A stretch of DNA of 64,000 nt from Paraburkholderia caballeronis (GTDB lineage: Bacteria > Pseudomonadota > Gammaproteobacteria > Burkholderiales > Burkholderiaceae): positions 186,001 to 250,000 of the forward strand of contig NZ_FNSR01000001.1 of the NCBI RefSeq assembly GCF_900104845.1, in the 5' to 3' direction. Each line of letters begins with the position of its first letter. Position 1 is the stretch's first letter. A program made the position numbers and the translations under genes. The notes beneath the pieces are model-generated. The model saw only the letters and a list, made by a program, of their open reading frames with translations, made no database searches and was not told the DNA's origin. Of this stretch, positions 8,367 through 21,019 are shown one piece after another.

Positions 8367-9707
8367 CTATTGAAACAGATCGTTTTGCTGAGCCGGGATC
8401 GTCGAGAACTGGCGCGGCACCTGGTGTGCATTGCCATGCGACACCTCGACCGCCGTACTGGAAGTAAAGCGCTGCGCGTCGCGGAAAGCCGGGTCGAGCT
8501 GACCGTTGTCGTGCGCCAGATAGTCGAACAGCGACTGCGTGAAATACGAGCCCCTCAGCGTGCGGCCCGGATCGAGCGGGCTGGCGAAATGGCCGGACTT
8601 CGGCCCGAGCGACTCCTCGTTCGTGCTCGTCGCGGTGATGATCTGGTAGCCGCTGCGGTTGCGGTCGACGGCCGTGTGCGCGGCCGCCCCACCAACCTGG
8701 CCGCCGCTGGCGCCGGCACCGGCGCCGTCGTCAGAGAAACGGATGCCCTTTGCGGTATAGGCCGGACCGGTCCACGAAGCCAGCGAAATACCCTCCCGCT
8801 CGCTGCGGCCGCCATTGGTTTGCAGGATATAGGTCGTGCTGTCGTCGCTGATGTCGTCGAGCATGTCGCCGCTATAGCAGGTGTCGATCACGACACGCGT
8901 CATCGCACTCGGCTTGCGCGCGAGATCCTGCACCAGCGTGTCGGGCACGGCATGGTTCTGGAAATGCAGCAGGATTTCGGTGCGGTCGTTCGACTTGACC
9001 GTATTCTGGTCGCCCGAGTCGTAGGCCATGATCGACATCTTGCGCTGGTCCTGGCCGGCCGGCGTCGGCACCGGGACATTGCCGTGGCTCGAAATGTAGA
9101 TGAATACCTGGTCGTTCGGACCGATCTCGCCGCCGAGCCTCGCGATGGCCGCCTCGATGTTGGCCTTCGTCGCGCGTTCGTTCAGCAGCGCCGTCACCGT
9201 ATAGCCCGCCTGCTTCAGGTACGCCTGCACGACCACAGCATCGTCGGCCCCCTGGATGTCGGGCAAGTGGTAAGGGTCGGCGAAATGATTGATGCCGACC
9301 ACCAGCGCACGCTTCACCGGCATGGCCGACGCGTGGCGAGCGCCATGCGCATAGGCGTCGAGCGCCTGGCCCGCTGCGCGCTCCCAGCGCTTTTGCAGAA
9401 TATGCGTGGGATAGAACGGCGACGTCGATTTGATCCCGACGATCGACTGCACGATCGTGAATGCCTGGTCGACTTCGTCCTCGTTGCGGTAAGTGCCGGT
9501 CAACTGAATCCGGCCCGTGCTGTCGCGGGCGACGCTCGCCTGGTCCAGCCCGTGCGCCTGAAACTTCGCCTTGATCCGCTCGACCAGCGGCTGCGGCACG
9601 TCATAAGCCCGATACGCATTCTGGAAACCGGGCAGGTCGCTGGCTGCGCAGGCCGAAAGCAGCAGAGCGCATGCAACGATCGAAATACGCGCAAAAAACG
9701 TTTTCAT
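8367..9707 (-). CDS. BON-caspase lipoprotein (family C14-like peptidase)
   Basis: A 446-residue lipoprotein. The signal peptide ends in lipobox LSAC (Cys20). Residues about 38-100 resemble a BON domain (LVERIKAKFQAHGL...IQLTGTYRNEDE). From 132 a caspase fold follows: KRALVVGINHF, GADDAVVVQAYLKQAGY, VFIYISSHG with the probable catalytic His208, and RVVIDTCYSGD with the probable nucleophile Cys277. The dyad is intact, so it should be a cysteine peptidase, unusually placed in the periplasm or on the outer membrane. A motif YTAKGIRFS (317-325) matches repeats in the DUF4384 neighbour. Two neighbours are exported, so its substrate may be one of them; this is inference. Confidence 0.88.
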   Translation of the reverse strand: MKTFFARISIVACALLLSACAASDLPGFQNAYRAYDVPQPLVERIKAKFQAHGLDQASVARDSTGRIQLTGTYRNEDEVDQAFTIVQSIVGIKSTSPFYPTHILQKRWERAAGQALDAYAHGARHASAMPVKRALVVGINHFADPYHLPDIQGADDAVVVQAYLKQAGYTVTALLNERATKANIEAAIARLGGEIGPNDQVFIYISSHGNVPVPTPAGQDQRKMSIMAYDSGDQNTVKSNDRTEILLHFQNHAVPDTLVQDLARKPSAMTRVVIDTCYSGDMLDDISDDSTTYILQTNGGRSEREGISLASWTGPAYTAKGIRFSDDGAGAGASGGQVGGAAAHTAVDRNRSGYQIITATSTNEESLGPKSGHFASPLDPGRTLRGSYFTQSLFDYLAHDNGQLDPAFRDAQRFTSSTAVEVSHGNAHQVPRQFSTIPAQQNDLFQ

Positions 9708-9824
9708 TTGAATTCAGCACGGCAATCGTGATTGCGCGCTTGCCGCGCAGACCACCGCACGTCCCCGAAGAAAAACAGAACATCCGCCATCCGGCCAGGC
9801 CTCGCGGCCGGACGGCGTCCATTG

Positions 9825-10571
9825 TTATTGCGTTACGGCAAATTGCTGGGTCATATCGACGGGCGGCTTATCGCCGGCCGCCACGCTGAATCGCATGCTA
9901 TAGAGACTGCCGGGCTTCGCGTCATGCGGAATGGGAATACGCACGGTATCCTGCTGCTCGCCGGGTTCGAACGTATGCTGCTCGGACGTAGCATGGCCCG
10001 GGAAAGGCACTTCGGTCTGCTCGCCCTTGTCATCCACGACGAACAGCTTGCGCTCGATCGTCACGGGAATTTCCGCACCATCGGGTGTCATCACGATGAA
10101 CGCGCTGTCGACCTCGGCAAAATCGCCGGCCTTGACCGGTTGAGCCACCTTGACGGATTCGACTCGCAGCAACACACCCTGCTTCGGTTTGTAGTGCGTT
10201 TCCCGCTTGACCTTGTTGTAATCCTTGGTGCGCTGGAGATTGGACTCGGGAATCCAGGACGGGTTTTCCTTGTAACAGCTATCGATCGCGGTGTAATAGG
10301 CGGTAGCGAAGCCTGCAATCCCGCCGACCACGGCGCCGATCGCCGCGCCGGTCACGGCATCCTTCTTGTTGTTACCGCCGAACAGCCCACCCGCCACACC
10401 GGCCAACGCCCCGACGACGGAGCCCTTGACGGTGGTGATGACCTGCTTCTGCCTGACACAGCTATCCAGATCACTGTTCGCCGACTCCTGCGCGAACAGC
10501 GCTGTCGATGAAAACAGCAACCCCATTGCCGTGACCACGCTGGCCACTTTTGCTTTTTTATTGCTCGCCAT
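9825..10571 (-). CDS. Exported glycine-zipper protein, first gene of tubulin/caspase operon
   Basis: A 248-residue protein. Residues 1-27 are a signal peptide (cleavage near LFAQ-ES). Residues about 49-92 are a glycine-zipper hairpin (GSVVGALAGVAGGLFGG, GAAIGAVVGGIAGFATA), a feature of proteins that insert in or associate with membranes. The C-terminal half is beta-rich with an immunoglobulin-like pattern (VLLRVESVKVAQPVKAG...TFEPGEQQDTVRIPIP). I recognise no named family beyond the zipper. It begins the leftward operon, 117 bp before the caspase gene, and an inverted repeat lies 62 bp upstream of its start. It may form a membrane-inserted part of the system. Confidence 0.75.
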   Translation of the reverse strand: MASNKKAKVASVVTAMGLLFSSTALFAQESANSDLDSCVRQKQVITTVKGSVVGALAGVAGGLFGGNNKKDAVTGAAIGAVVGGIAGFATAYYTAIDSCYKENPSWIPESNLQRTKDYNKVKRETHYKPKQGVLLRVESVKVAQPVKAGDFAEVDSAFIVMTPDGAEIPVTIERKLFVVDDKGEQTEVPFPGHATSEQHTFEPGEQQDTVRIPIPHDAKPGSLYSMRFSVAAGDKPPVDMTQQFAVTQ

Positions 10572-10632
10572 GATCCCCGTCTCTTGTTCGTATGCGCACT
10601 GTAATGTTGTTTCCCCGCTTGCTGCGCTTTGC

Positions 10633-10666
10633 GGTGTTTACTGCCGTAACCTCGATAGTAAACACC
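10633..10666. promoter_or_regulatory. Inverted repeat upstream of the tubulin/caspase operon
   Basis: Perfect 10-bp arms GGTGTTTACT (10633-10642) and AGTAAACACC (10657-10666) are separated by 14 bp. It lies 62 bp upstream of the first gene of the operon, where an operator would be expected. The half-site centre GTTTAC is also found in the DnaA-box elements near 57.5 and 61.0 kb; that match is short and may be coincidental. Confidence 0.5.
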
Positions 10667-11400
10667 GGGTAATACTGTAACACCGCAAGTGCGGCAAACC
10701 AATTACCATGGCATAAAGTTTCAATGCTTCGGTTTCACGAGGAATTGCGTCCACGGTAATCGCCCGAAGAGCCGGCTGGATCAAAAGTAGACTTTTCTCA
10801 TTGACGGGATGCTACGGAATGGGGAAGTCGAGACTCGCCGATAGCCCGAGCAGGCGGTATCGGATCTGTGCCGGGAGCGGTGTGTCAGCACGGCGACATG
10901 GACGTCTCGCTGATCGTGCGGATAAGCGGTGAACCACGCGGCTGCGCAGGATGTCCGTTACGGAAAAGATCAAGGCGAAGATGGTCGCAGAGATGCTCGC
11001 CAGAAAAGAGGACTGCGGCCATCCTGCCGGCGCGGGATGGCCATAGCGGCTGTGCCGGATCTATGATGGCAGCGGTGCGTTTCCCGGCGCGCAAAGACCA
11101 TCAACTGAAAAGACCTGTCTGATGCGCTGCCCGACTGCTACGCTCGGGAACAAACGTCTAGCCGGTAACTCCGGACGTATAACGTCTTCGATAATTTACT
11201 GCTTTACGTATTCTCAGCCGCATTAAATGGCTGGTCTCAATCGGCTTTGCATAGCGAAGTGGGCGCGCGTAAAGCGCAGCGATGTGTTCACAGGTGATCC
11301 TGGATGTCCAGCTTGTGAAGGTTGTAATCGCAACCACGATATTGCGCTTCGGCGTTTCGAAAAGCGTGCGCCGACGCATCGCCCAGCAATCTGTCTGTCG
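10667..11400. other. Intergenic stretch without a supported gene
   Basis: More than 700 bp between the operon promoter region and the gyrB terminator. The frames present (for example 10868-11122 on the plus strand) have shadow-like Arg/Pro/Ser composition and no ribosome-binding site. Parts around 11170-11240 are more AT-rich than the rest. No RNA gene or repeat is recognised. Confidence 0.4.
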
Positions 11401-11435
11401 AAAAAAAGACCCATAAGCTTCTCAACTTATGGGTC
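11401..11435 (-). terminator. gyrB terminator
   Basis: On the minus strand a perfect 10-bp stem (GACCCATAAG / CTTATGGGTC, 8-nt loop) is followed by seven T residues. It lies 38 bp beyond the gyrB stop codon. Confidence 0.9.
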
Positions 11436-11472
11436 CTCGTTTCTCAGGTTATGCGGCTACCTACACCCAGCC

Positions 11473-15175
<3,703 letters not shown>

Positions 15176-15471
15176 AGAGTTCCTTCGTTGATGTGACGGT
15201 CTGCTCGCCCCGCGCCGGGGCCGCCGCTGCCGCCGCGCGCCCCCGGCGCCGCCCTGCTGCGGGTGGCCGCGGCGTGGAATCCCGCCCCGGACCGCCGGGC
15301 GGTTAAACCCATATTGTGCCTTAAAACGGACCGCTTCCCTAAATTGGGGACTCGCTGCGAAATAAACAGAGCGCGCCGCCTGCCGGCGTGCAGCTTCCTG
15401 TCCCTGTTTGGGCCGCCGCCGCAACAACGTTGCGTCGCGACGCGCGACATGCGCAGCAATGCCGTTTCGGG

Positions 15472-17037
15472 TCAGCCCTTCAACGTCTGTTCGAGCACGT
15501 GCAGTTCGTGATTGAGCTGCGCATCCTTGCCGCGCTCGTCCGCGATCTTGCGCACCGCGTGCAGCACCGTCGTGTGATCGCGCCCGCCGAATAGCTCGCC
15601 GATTTCCGGCAGGCTCTTCTGCGTCAGTTCCTTCGCGAGATACATCGCGATCTGGCGCGGCCGCGCGATGTTCGCCGGACGCTTCTTCGAATACATGTCG
15701 GCGACCTTGATGCTGTAAAAATCGGCGACCGTCTTCTGGATGTTCTCGACGGAGATCTGCCGGTTCTGCACGGTCAGCAGATCCTTCAGCGCCTCCTTCG
15801 TCAGTTCGATCGAAATCTCGCGGCCGTGGAACTTCGAGTACGCGAGGATCTTGCGCAGCGCGCCTTCGAGTTCGCGCACGTTCGAGCGCAGATGCTTCGC
15901 GACGAAAAACGCGACGTCCTCGTTCAGGCTCACGCCTTCGGACTGCGCCTTGCGCATCAGGATCGCGACGCGCATCTCCAGCTCCGGCGGCTCGATCGCG
16001 ACGGTCAGGCCGGAGTCGAAACGCGAGATCAGCCGGTCGTCGATGCCGGAGATTTCCTTCGGATACGTGTCGCTGGTGATGATGACCTGCGCCTTGTTCG
16101 CGACGAGCGCCTCGAACGCGTAGAAGAACTCCTCCTGCGTGCGCGACTTGCCCGAGAAGAACTGGATGTCGTCGATCAGCAGCAGGTCGAGCGAGTGGTA
16201 GTAGCGCTTGAAGTCGTCGAACGCCTTGCGCTGATACGCCTTCACGACGTCGGACACGTATTGTTCCGCGTGGATGTAGCGGATTCGCGCGCCGGGCTTG
16301 TCCATCAGCAGCTGGTTGCCGATCGCGTGGATCAGGTGGGTCTTGCCGAGGCCGACGCCGCCGTACAAGAACAGCGGGTTGTACGAGATGCCGGGGTTGT
16401 CGGCCACCTGGATCGCCGCCGCGCGCGCAAGCTGGTTCGCCTTGCCGGTGACGAAGTTGTCGAACGTGAGCACCGGGTTCAGCTTCGAGCGCTCGTACAT
16501 CGGATCAGAATCGCCGCCGTTCGCGGCGGCGCCCTGGCCCGGGCGCCACGTGCGGCGGCCGGCGGCGGCCTCGTTCGCGTCGAGGCCCGGCAGGTCGAGG
16601 TCGGCGGCGTCTTCGCCGAGGTGCTGCGCGATCTGCGCCGCGTGCGCGGCCGCCGACGGCGCGGCGTGGGCAATATGCGCGGACTGCGCCGCCTGCACGG
16701 CGCCGACGGCCGCATCGACCGCGGCGGCGTGCGCGGACTGGCCGCCGAGCGGCATGCGCGGCGCGACGGCAGCTGGCGCGCGCGCGCCGGCCTTCGGATC
16801 GAGAACGAACTGGACGTCGATCGGCGCCTGCCAGAAATCGCGTGCCAGATCGGCAATGCGGCCCGAGAACTGGCTCTTCACCCAGTCGAGCTTGAAACGG
16901 TTCGGAGCGGCTATCTGCAGCGTGTTCGCAGCGGCATCGAAGGCGACCGGGGCCAACGGTTTAATCCACGTCACGTACTGCTGGGGCGTCAACTCGCGCT
17001 CCAGCAGTGCGGAACAGTGTTGCCAGAAATCGTTCAT
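15472..17037 (-). CDS. dnaA: Chromosomal replication initiator DnaA
   Basis: A 521-residue initiator. Domain I starts [20 protein letters not shown]. Domain II (about 90-170) is a long Ala/His-rich linker typical of this group. The AAA+ domain has Walker A ([19 protein letters not shown]) and Walker B ([12 protein letters not shown]) motifs. Domain IV carries the DnaA-box binding helix-turn-helix with [15 protein letters not shown]. It binds TTATCCACA boxes and melts the origin. The start at 17037 is chosen by homology; the longer open frame upstream crosses the spacer towards rpmH. It is transcribed away from rpmH, leaving about 400 bp of origin-type sequence between. Confidence 0.98.
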   Translation of the reverse strand: MNDFWQHCSALLERELTPQQYVTWIKPLAPVAFDAAANTLQIAAPNRFKLDWVKSQFSGRIADLARDFWQAPIDVQFVLDPKAGARAPAAVAPRMPLGGQSAHAAAVDAAVGAVQAAQSAHIAHAAPSAAAHAAQIAQHLGEDAADLDLPGLDANEAAAGRRTWRPGQGAAANGGDSDPMYERSKLNPVLTFDNFVTGKANQLARAAAIQVADNPGISYNPLFLYGGVGLGKTHLIHAIGNQLLMDKPGARIRYIHAEQYVSDVVKAYQRKAFDDFKRYYHSLDLLLIDDIQFFSGKSRTQEEFFYAFEALVANKAQVIITSDTYPKEISGIDDRLISRFDSGLTVAIEPPELEMRVAILMRKAQSEGVSLNEDVAFFVAKHLRSNVRELEGALRKILAYSKFHGREISIELTKEALKDLLTVQNRQISVENIQKTVADFYSIKVADMYSKKRPANIARPRQIAMYLAKELTQKSLPEIGELFGGRDHTTVLHAVRKIADERGKDAQLNHELHVLEQTLKG

Positions 17038-17238
17038 CGAGTAGCTGTGTTCATTTTGTCTGCACGCGAATGCCGCGGCGCGGCCCCTGTCGCGCTGCGA
17101 CGAGGCCCGAGGCCGGCGACGGCAAATGCCCCGGAGGCCCGGTGCGCAAGGATTTGCGGCGGAGCGGGCGGGCCGGAGCGGCGTACAGGATTCTTGGGAT
17201 GACCGAGATTCTACCGCCAAATCGAAGCCGCCAGTAAG

Positions 17239-17282
17239 TTATCCACAGGGACCGATCAGCGCACGAACTCGCCTGTGGACAG
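17239..17282. promoter_or_regulatory. DnaA-box pair in the dnaA-rpmH spacer
   Basis: A perfect DnaA box TTATCCACA lies at 17239-17247, and an inverted weaker box (TGTGGACAG) at 17274-17282. Together they make an inverted repeat of TCCACAGG / CCTGTGGA. The site sits between divergent dnaA and rpmH, the classical origin position, and could also serve dnaA autoregulation. Only one perfect box was seen here, which is few for a full oriC. Confidence 0.6.
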
Positions 17283-17314
17283 AATCGCCCAGCGCCCGGC
17301 GGCCCTCTAAGCTA

Positions 17315-17343
17315 TTGACGGCCAACGAAAAACCGGCTTAAAT
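17315..17343 (+). promoter_or_regulatory. Sigma-70 promoter of rpmH
   Basis: TTGACG (17315-17320) and TTAAAT (17338-17343) are separated by exactly 17 bp and lie about 94 bp upstream of the rpmH ATG, pointing rightward. Confidence 0.7.
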
Positions 17344-17436
17344 AGCGGGTTCCGCGAAAACCAATCCTGTACCACCGGCCACTGCAACGTTGCTCGATGC
17401 CCGCCGCGGTCCATATTCTCAACAAGTGAGAGCAAA

Positions 17437-17571
17437 ATGAAACGTACTTACCAACCTTCCGTTACGCGCCGCAAGCGCACCCATGGTTTCCGCGTGCGCA
17501 TGAAGACCGCCGGTGGCCGCAAAGTGATCAACGCACGCCGTGCGAAGGGTCGCAAGCGTCTCGCGATCTAA
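17437..17571 (+). CDS. rpmH: 50S ribosomal protein L34
   Basis: A 44-residue, very basic protein beginning [20 protein letters not shown] and ending GRKRLAI, the full and highly conserved L34 sequence. It is part of the large ribosomal subunit. It is the first gene of the rightward rpmH-rnpA-yidD-yidC-mnmE series found beside dnaA in most proteobacteria. A GTGAG element lies just upstream of the ATG as ribosome-binding site. Confidence 0.98.
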
Positions 17572-17645
17572 CAACGGTTGCGGGCGGATTGCGCGTCTTG
17601 ACCGACGCCGTGGCGGCCGGATCGCCGGCTGCATCGCCTGACGTC

Positions 17646-18137
17646 ATGTCGCCGCAAACGCAGGCCGCTTTCCCGAAGGCCGCAAGGCTGCTGAAAACGG
17701 ATGAATTCTCATCCGTTTTTCGTTTGCGCCCCTGGCGCCGCTCCGCGCATTTCGTGATGTACGGGCGGGAAACCGGCGGCGAAGCGCGGCTCGGTCTGGT
17801 GATCGGCAAGAAGTACGCGCCGCGCGCCGTCACACGCAACCTGGTGCGCCGGATCGCGCGCGAGGCGTTTCGCGTGCGCCGCGCGCAGTTCGACGGCTTC
17901 GACCTGCTGCTGCGGCTGCATACGCGCTTCGACCGCAAGACGCTGCCGTCCGGCTCATCCCTGCCGCTGAAGACGCTGTGCCGCGACGAGATCGCGATGC
18001 TGCTCGACAAGGCCGAACGCGAAGTCGCGAAACGCGGCCCGCGCGCGAAAGCGGAGCCGTCGGGCAGCACGGACACGACGGGTACGGCCGGCGCGGCGGA
18101 CACGACGACGGAACCCGGCTCGCCGGCCGGATCATGA
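17646..18137 (+). CDS. rnpA: Ribonuclease P protein component
   Basis: Basic protein subunit of RNase P, which with the rnpB RNA trims tRNA 5' ends. The core reads [38 protein letters not shown] and [11 protein letters not shown]; the last two are the RNR-type RNA-binding signature. From the ATG at 17646 it has 163 residues. A TTG at 17589 would add 19 residues but they are not conserved-looking. The C-terminal 30 residues are a Thr/Ala/Gly-rich extension beyond the usual end of RnpA. It is cotranscribed with rpmH (74 bp gap) and followed by yidD. Confidence 0.93.
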   Translation: MSPQTQAAFPKAARLLKTDEFSSVFRLRPWRRSAHFVMYGRETGGEARLGLVIGKKYAPRAVTRNLVRRIAREAFRVRRAQFDGFDLLLRLHTRFDRKTLPSGSSLPLKTLCRDEIAMLLDKAEREVAKRGPRAKAEPSGSTDTTGTAGAADTTTEPGSPAGS

Positions 18138-18210
18138 GTCTGCTCACGCCGTTCCATCCGGCGCAATCCGGCGCCCGGTTCCATCAGCGGCGCTGCAAGG
18201 CCGCATTGCC

Positions 18211-18462
18211 ATGCAAACGGTACTGATCGCACTACTGCGTTTCTACAAGCTTGCCGTGAGTCCCCTGCTCGGCAACCGGTGCCGTTTTTATCCTTCCTGT
18301 TCGGATTACGCGCGCGAGGCAATCCAGTATCATGGCGCCGCGCGCGGAACTTACCTCGCCGCACGGCGCCTGTGCCGCTGCCACCCGTTTTCCGCGGGCG
18401 GCATCGATCTCGTCCCGCCCGCAACTCCGAAAGGCGCTGAAGCGCCACCCCATCGACACTGA
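18211..18462 (+). CDS. yidD: Membrane protein insertion efficiency factor YidD
   Basis: An 83-residue protein of the YidD family. It has an N-terminal amphipathic helix ([18 protein letters not shown]), the cysteine-bearing core [15 protein letters not shown], and [18 protein letters not shown]. It sits at the inner face of the membrane and helps YidC-dependent insertion. It lies between rnpA and yidC, the conserved order, and stops 8 bp before yidC. Length and cysteines are as expected for the family. Confidence 0.95.
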   Translation: MQTVLIALLRFYKLAVSPLLGNRCRFYPSCSDYAREAIQYHGAARGTYLAARRLCRCHPFSAGGIDLVPPATPKGAEAPPHRH

Positions 18463-18470
18463 GACAACGC

Positions 18471-20132
18471 ATGGATATCAAACGCACCGTCCTATGGGTC
18501 ATCTTTTTCATGTCGGCGGTCATGCTGTTCGACAACTGGCAGCGCGACCACGGACGCCCGTCGATGTTCTTCCCGAGCGCGACGCAGCAGACGCAGAACG
18601 CAGCGGGCACGTCGCCTGACGCGAACGCGCCGGCCGGTGCCGGCTCGCAGCTGCCGGCCCCGGCCGGCGGCGCCGCGCCCGGCAACGCGGCGCAGCCCGC
18701 CGCCGCGCAGGCGCAACTGGTCCATTTCCGCACCGACGTCTACGACGGCGTGATCGACACGCGCGGCGGCACGCTCGAACGGCTGTCGCTGCTGAAGGAA
18801 AGCGACGGCAAGCCGGACACGTACGTCACGCTGTTCGATCGCACGAACGATCACACGTATCTGGCGCGCACGGGCCTGCTCGGCGGCGACTTCCCGAACC
18901 ACAACGACGTGTTCACGCCGGCCGAAGGCCCGCGCGAGCTGACGGGCGACGCGCAGTCGTTCCAGATCAGCCTCGAATCGCCAGTGCGCGGCGGCGTGAA
19001 GGTCGTGAAGACCTACACGTTCACGCGCGGCAGCTACGTGATCGGTGTCGACACCAAGGTCGTCAACGTCGGCACCCAGCCGGTGTCGCCGACGGTCTAC
19101 ATGGAACTCGTGCGCGACAGCAACCCGGTCGAGACGCCGCGTTTCTCGCACACGTTCATCGGACCGGCGGTGTACTCGAACGAGCATCACTTCCAGAAGA
19201 TCAGCTTCAGCGACATCGACAAGAACAAGGCCGACTACACGAACCAGTCGGACAGCGGCTGGATCGCGATGGTGCAGCATTATTTCGCGACCGCGTGGAT
19301 TCCGCAGACGGGCGTGAAGCGTGACATCTACGTCGAGAAGTTCGATGCGAACCTGTACCGCGTCGGCCTGAAGGAGCCGCTCGGCACGATCGCGCCGGGA
19401 CAGACGCAGACCGTGTCCGCGCGCCTCTTCGCCGGCCCGCAGGAAGAGCGGATGCTCGAAGGCATCGCGCCGGGCCTCGAACTGGTGAAGGACTACGGCT
19501 GGGTGACGATCATCGCGAAGCCGCTGTTCTGGCTGCTCGAAAAGATCCACAGCTACGTCGGCAACTGGGGCTGGTCGATCGTGCTGCTGACGCTGCTCAT
19601 CAAGGCGGTGTTCTTCCCGCTGTCCGCGGCCAGCTACAAGTCGATGGCGCGGATGAAGGAGATCACGCCGCGCATGCAGGCGCTGCGCGAGCGCTTCAAG
19701 GGCGACCCGCAGAAGATGAACGCGGCGCTGATGGAGCTGTACAAGACCGAGAAGGTGAATCCGTTCGGCGGCTGTCTGCCGGTCGTGATCCAGATTCCGG
19801 TGTTCATCTCGCTGTACTGGGTGCTGCTGTCGTCGGTCGAGATGCGCGGCGCGCCGTGGATCCTGTGGATTCACGACCTGTCGCAGCAGGATCCGCTGTT
19901 CATCCTGCCGGTGCTGATGGCCGTGTCGATGTTCGTGCAGACCCGCCTGAACCCGACGCCGCCGGACCCGGTCCAGGCAAAGATGATGATGTTCATGCCG
20001 ATCGCGTTCTCGGTGATGTTCTTCTTCTTCCCGGCCGGCCTCGTGCTGTACTACGTGGTGAACAACGTGCTGTCGATCGCGCAGCAGTACTACATCACGC
20101 GGATGATGGGCCAGAAGAAAAAGAAGGACTGA
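18471..20132 (+). CDS. yidC: Membrane protein insertase YidC
   Basis: A 553-residue YidC/Oxa1 insertase. The N-terminal signal-anchor helix ([18 protein letters not shown]) is followed by an Ala/Pro-rich linker and the large periplasmic beta-supersandwich domain (about 80-340). The conserved transmembrane core runs from [19 protein letters not shown] to [18 protein letters not shown], and the tail ends in KKKKD. It inserts and folds inner-membrane proteins alone or with SecYEG. A terminator follows 30 bp after the stop codon, separating it from mnmE. Confidence 0.98.
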   Translation: MDIKRTVLWVIFFMSAVMLFDNWQRDHGRPSMFFPSATQQTQNAAGTSPDANAPAGAGSQLPAPAGGAAPGNAAQPAAAQAQLVHFRTDVYDGVIDTRGGTLERLSLLKESDGKPDTYVTLFDRTNDHTYLARTGLLGGDFPNHNDVFTPAEGPRELTGDAQSFQISLESPVRGGVKVVKTYTFTRGSYVIGVDTKVVNVGTQPVSPTVYMELVRDSNPVETPRFSHTFIGPAVYSNEHHFQKISFSDIDKNKADYTNQSDSGWIAMVQHYFATAWIPQTGVKRDIYVEKFDANLYRVGLKEPLGTIAPGQTQTVSARLFAGPQEERMLEGIAPGLELVKDYGWVTIIAKPLFWLLEKIHSYVGNWGWSIVLLTLLIKAVFFPLSAASYKSMARMKEITPRMQALRERFKGDPQKMNAALMELYKTEKVNPFGGCLPVVIQIPVFISLYWVLLSSVEMRGAPWILWIHDLSQQDPLFILPVLMAVSMFVQTRLNPTPPDPVQAKMMMFMPIAFSVMFFFFPAGLVLYYVVNNVLSIAQQYYITRMMGQKKKKD

Positions 20133-20162
20133 CGCTCCGCTTCATCAAGCGCGAATGCAAAG

Positions 20163-20191
20163 CCGCCCGGTGCGAACCGGGCGGTTTTTTT
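20163..20191 (+). terminator. yidC terminator
   Basis: A perfect 9-bp stem CCGCCCGGT / ACCGGGCGG with GCGA loop is followed by seven T residues, 30 bp after yidC. Confidence 0.92.
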
Positions 20192-20233
20192 CATTCATGG
20201 ACGCTTTGTGCGGGAAGCACGGGGCAGGGCGGT

Positions 20234-20656
20234 TCAACGCTTGTTCGAGTCGCCGTAGAACTGCTCGATCAATTCCTGCACGAGGTAACGGTGATGCGGC
20301 GTCAGCGCCTCGATCTTCGACGCAAGTTCGAGCGTCTCCTGCGACGGCGGATAACGGTCGTCGCGCGGGACCGGCTTCGGCACGCTCACCGACGTGCCAG
20401 CCGGCGACGGTCCGTAATGCAGCCAGTGCTTGTCGACGTTGAACCATTCGGCGAGGGTGGCCAGCTTGTCGTCCGTCGGAATGGTGCGGCCGCTCAGCCA
20501 CTTGTGCGCGGTCTGAGGCGAAACCGGATGGCCGTCGCGGTGACGCAGGTTGAAGTGCATCGCGAGATCCGTGCCGCCCCGCAGCTTTTCCGGGGCGCGC
20601 TTCATCGCGAACTTCAGGCGTTCGGCAAAGGCGATTTTTTCTTCGACGGTTGGCAT
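20234..20656 (-). CDS. XRE-type helix-turn-helix regulator
   Basis: A 140-residue protein. Residues about 8-75 form a lambda-repressor-like helix-turn-helix domain: ERLKFAMKRAPEKLRGG, then HPVSPQTAHKWLSGRTIP with the recognition helix, then KLATLAEWFNVDKHWLHYG. The C-terminal half is helical (SQETLELASKIEALTPHHRY). It is transcribed convergently with yidC and divergently from mnmE. Its target is not known; repeated CTTATCC half-sites in the spacer with mnmE could be its operators. Not obviously phage-derived, since composition matches neighbours. Confidence 0.8.
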   Translation of the reverse strand: MPTVEEKIAFAERLKFAMKRAPEKLRGGTDLAMHFNLRHRDGHPVSPQTAHKWLSGRTIPTDDKLATLAEWFNVDKHWLHYGPSPAGTSVSVPKPVPRDDRYPPSQETLELASKIEALTPHHRYLVQELIEQFYGDSNKR

Positions 20657-21019
20657 GGGCCAGATTGTGCAATCCGGCTTCTACGTCGACGACAACCTGT
20701 CAGGCAATATTTAGCTTATCCAGGAATTAATTAGCCTTGTGTTGCGCGCCCCGAAACGCCTGACTATACCGTTTGACGCGGTGAAATTCCTTGTATTGAA
20801 AAGCGTTTTGCTGCGCCAGTGTGCCGCAGCCCGGCCCTACGATGACGGGAACTTTCTTATCCAACTCAGGATAAGTCTCCGCCTGTTTCGTCCCAATCCG
20901 ACAGGCAGGCCCGCGCCGGTTGACGGCGTTACAATGCCGGGCACTCGCCGATGCCAGCCGGGCATGCCGCCCACCGCATCCGCAAACGCCATTTCGCTCC
21001 CCGTCTGCCCGATTCCACC
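20657..21019. promoter_or_regulatory. Divergent spacer with CTTATCC half-sites
   Basis: The 363-bp spacer between the XRE gene and mnmE holds CTTATCC at 20715-20721. It also holds an inverted pair CTTATCC (20856-20862) / GGATAAG (20869-20875) with a 6-bp centre. The stretch 20700-20880 is more AT-rich than its surroundings. These are candidate operator half-sites; no gene is seen. Confidence 0.4.

Noticed and set aside
10868..11122. 84-codon frame in the spacer left of gyrB
   Set aside because: No ribosome-binding site, no recognisable motif, Arg/Pro/Ser-rich; not distinguishable from chance.
20145..20672. Overlapping 175-codon minus-strand frame at the XRE gene
   Set aside because: The helix-turn-helix protein in the other phase is clearly the real product.
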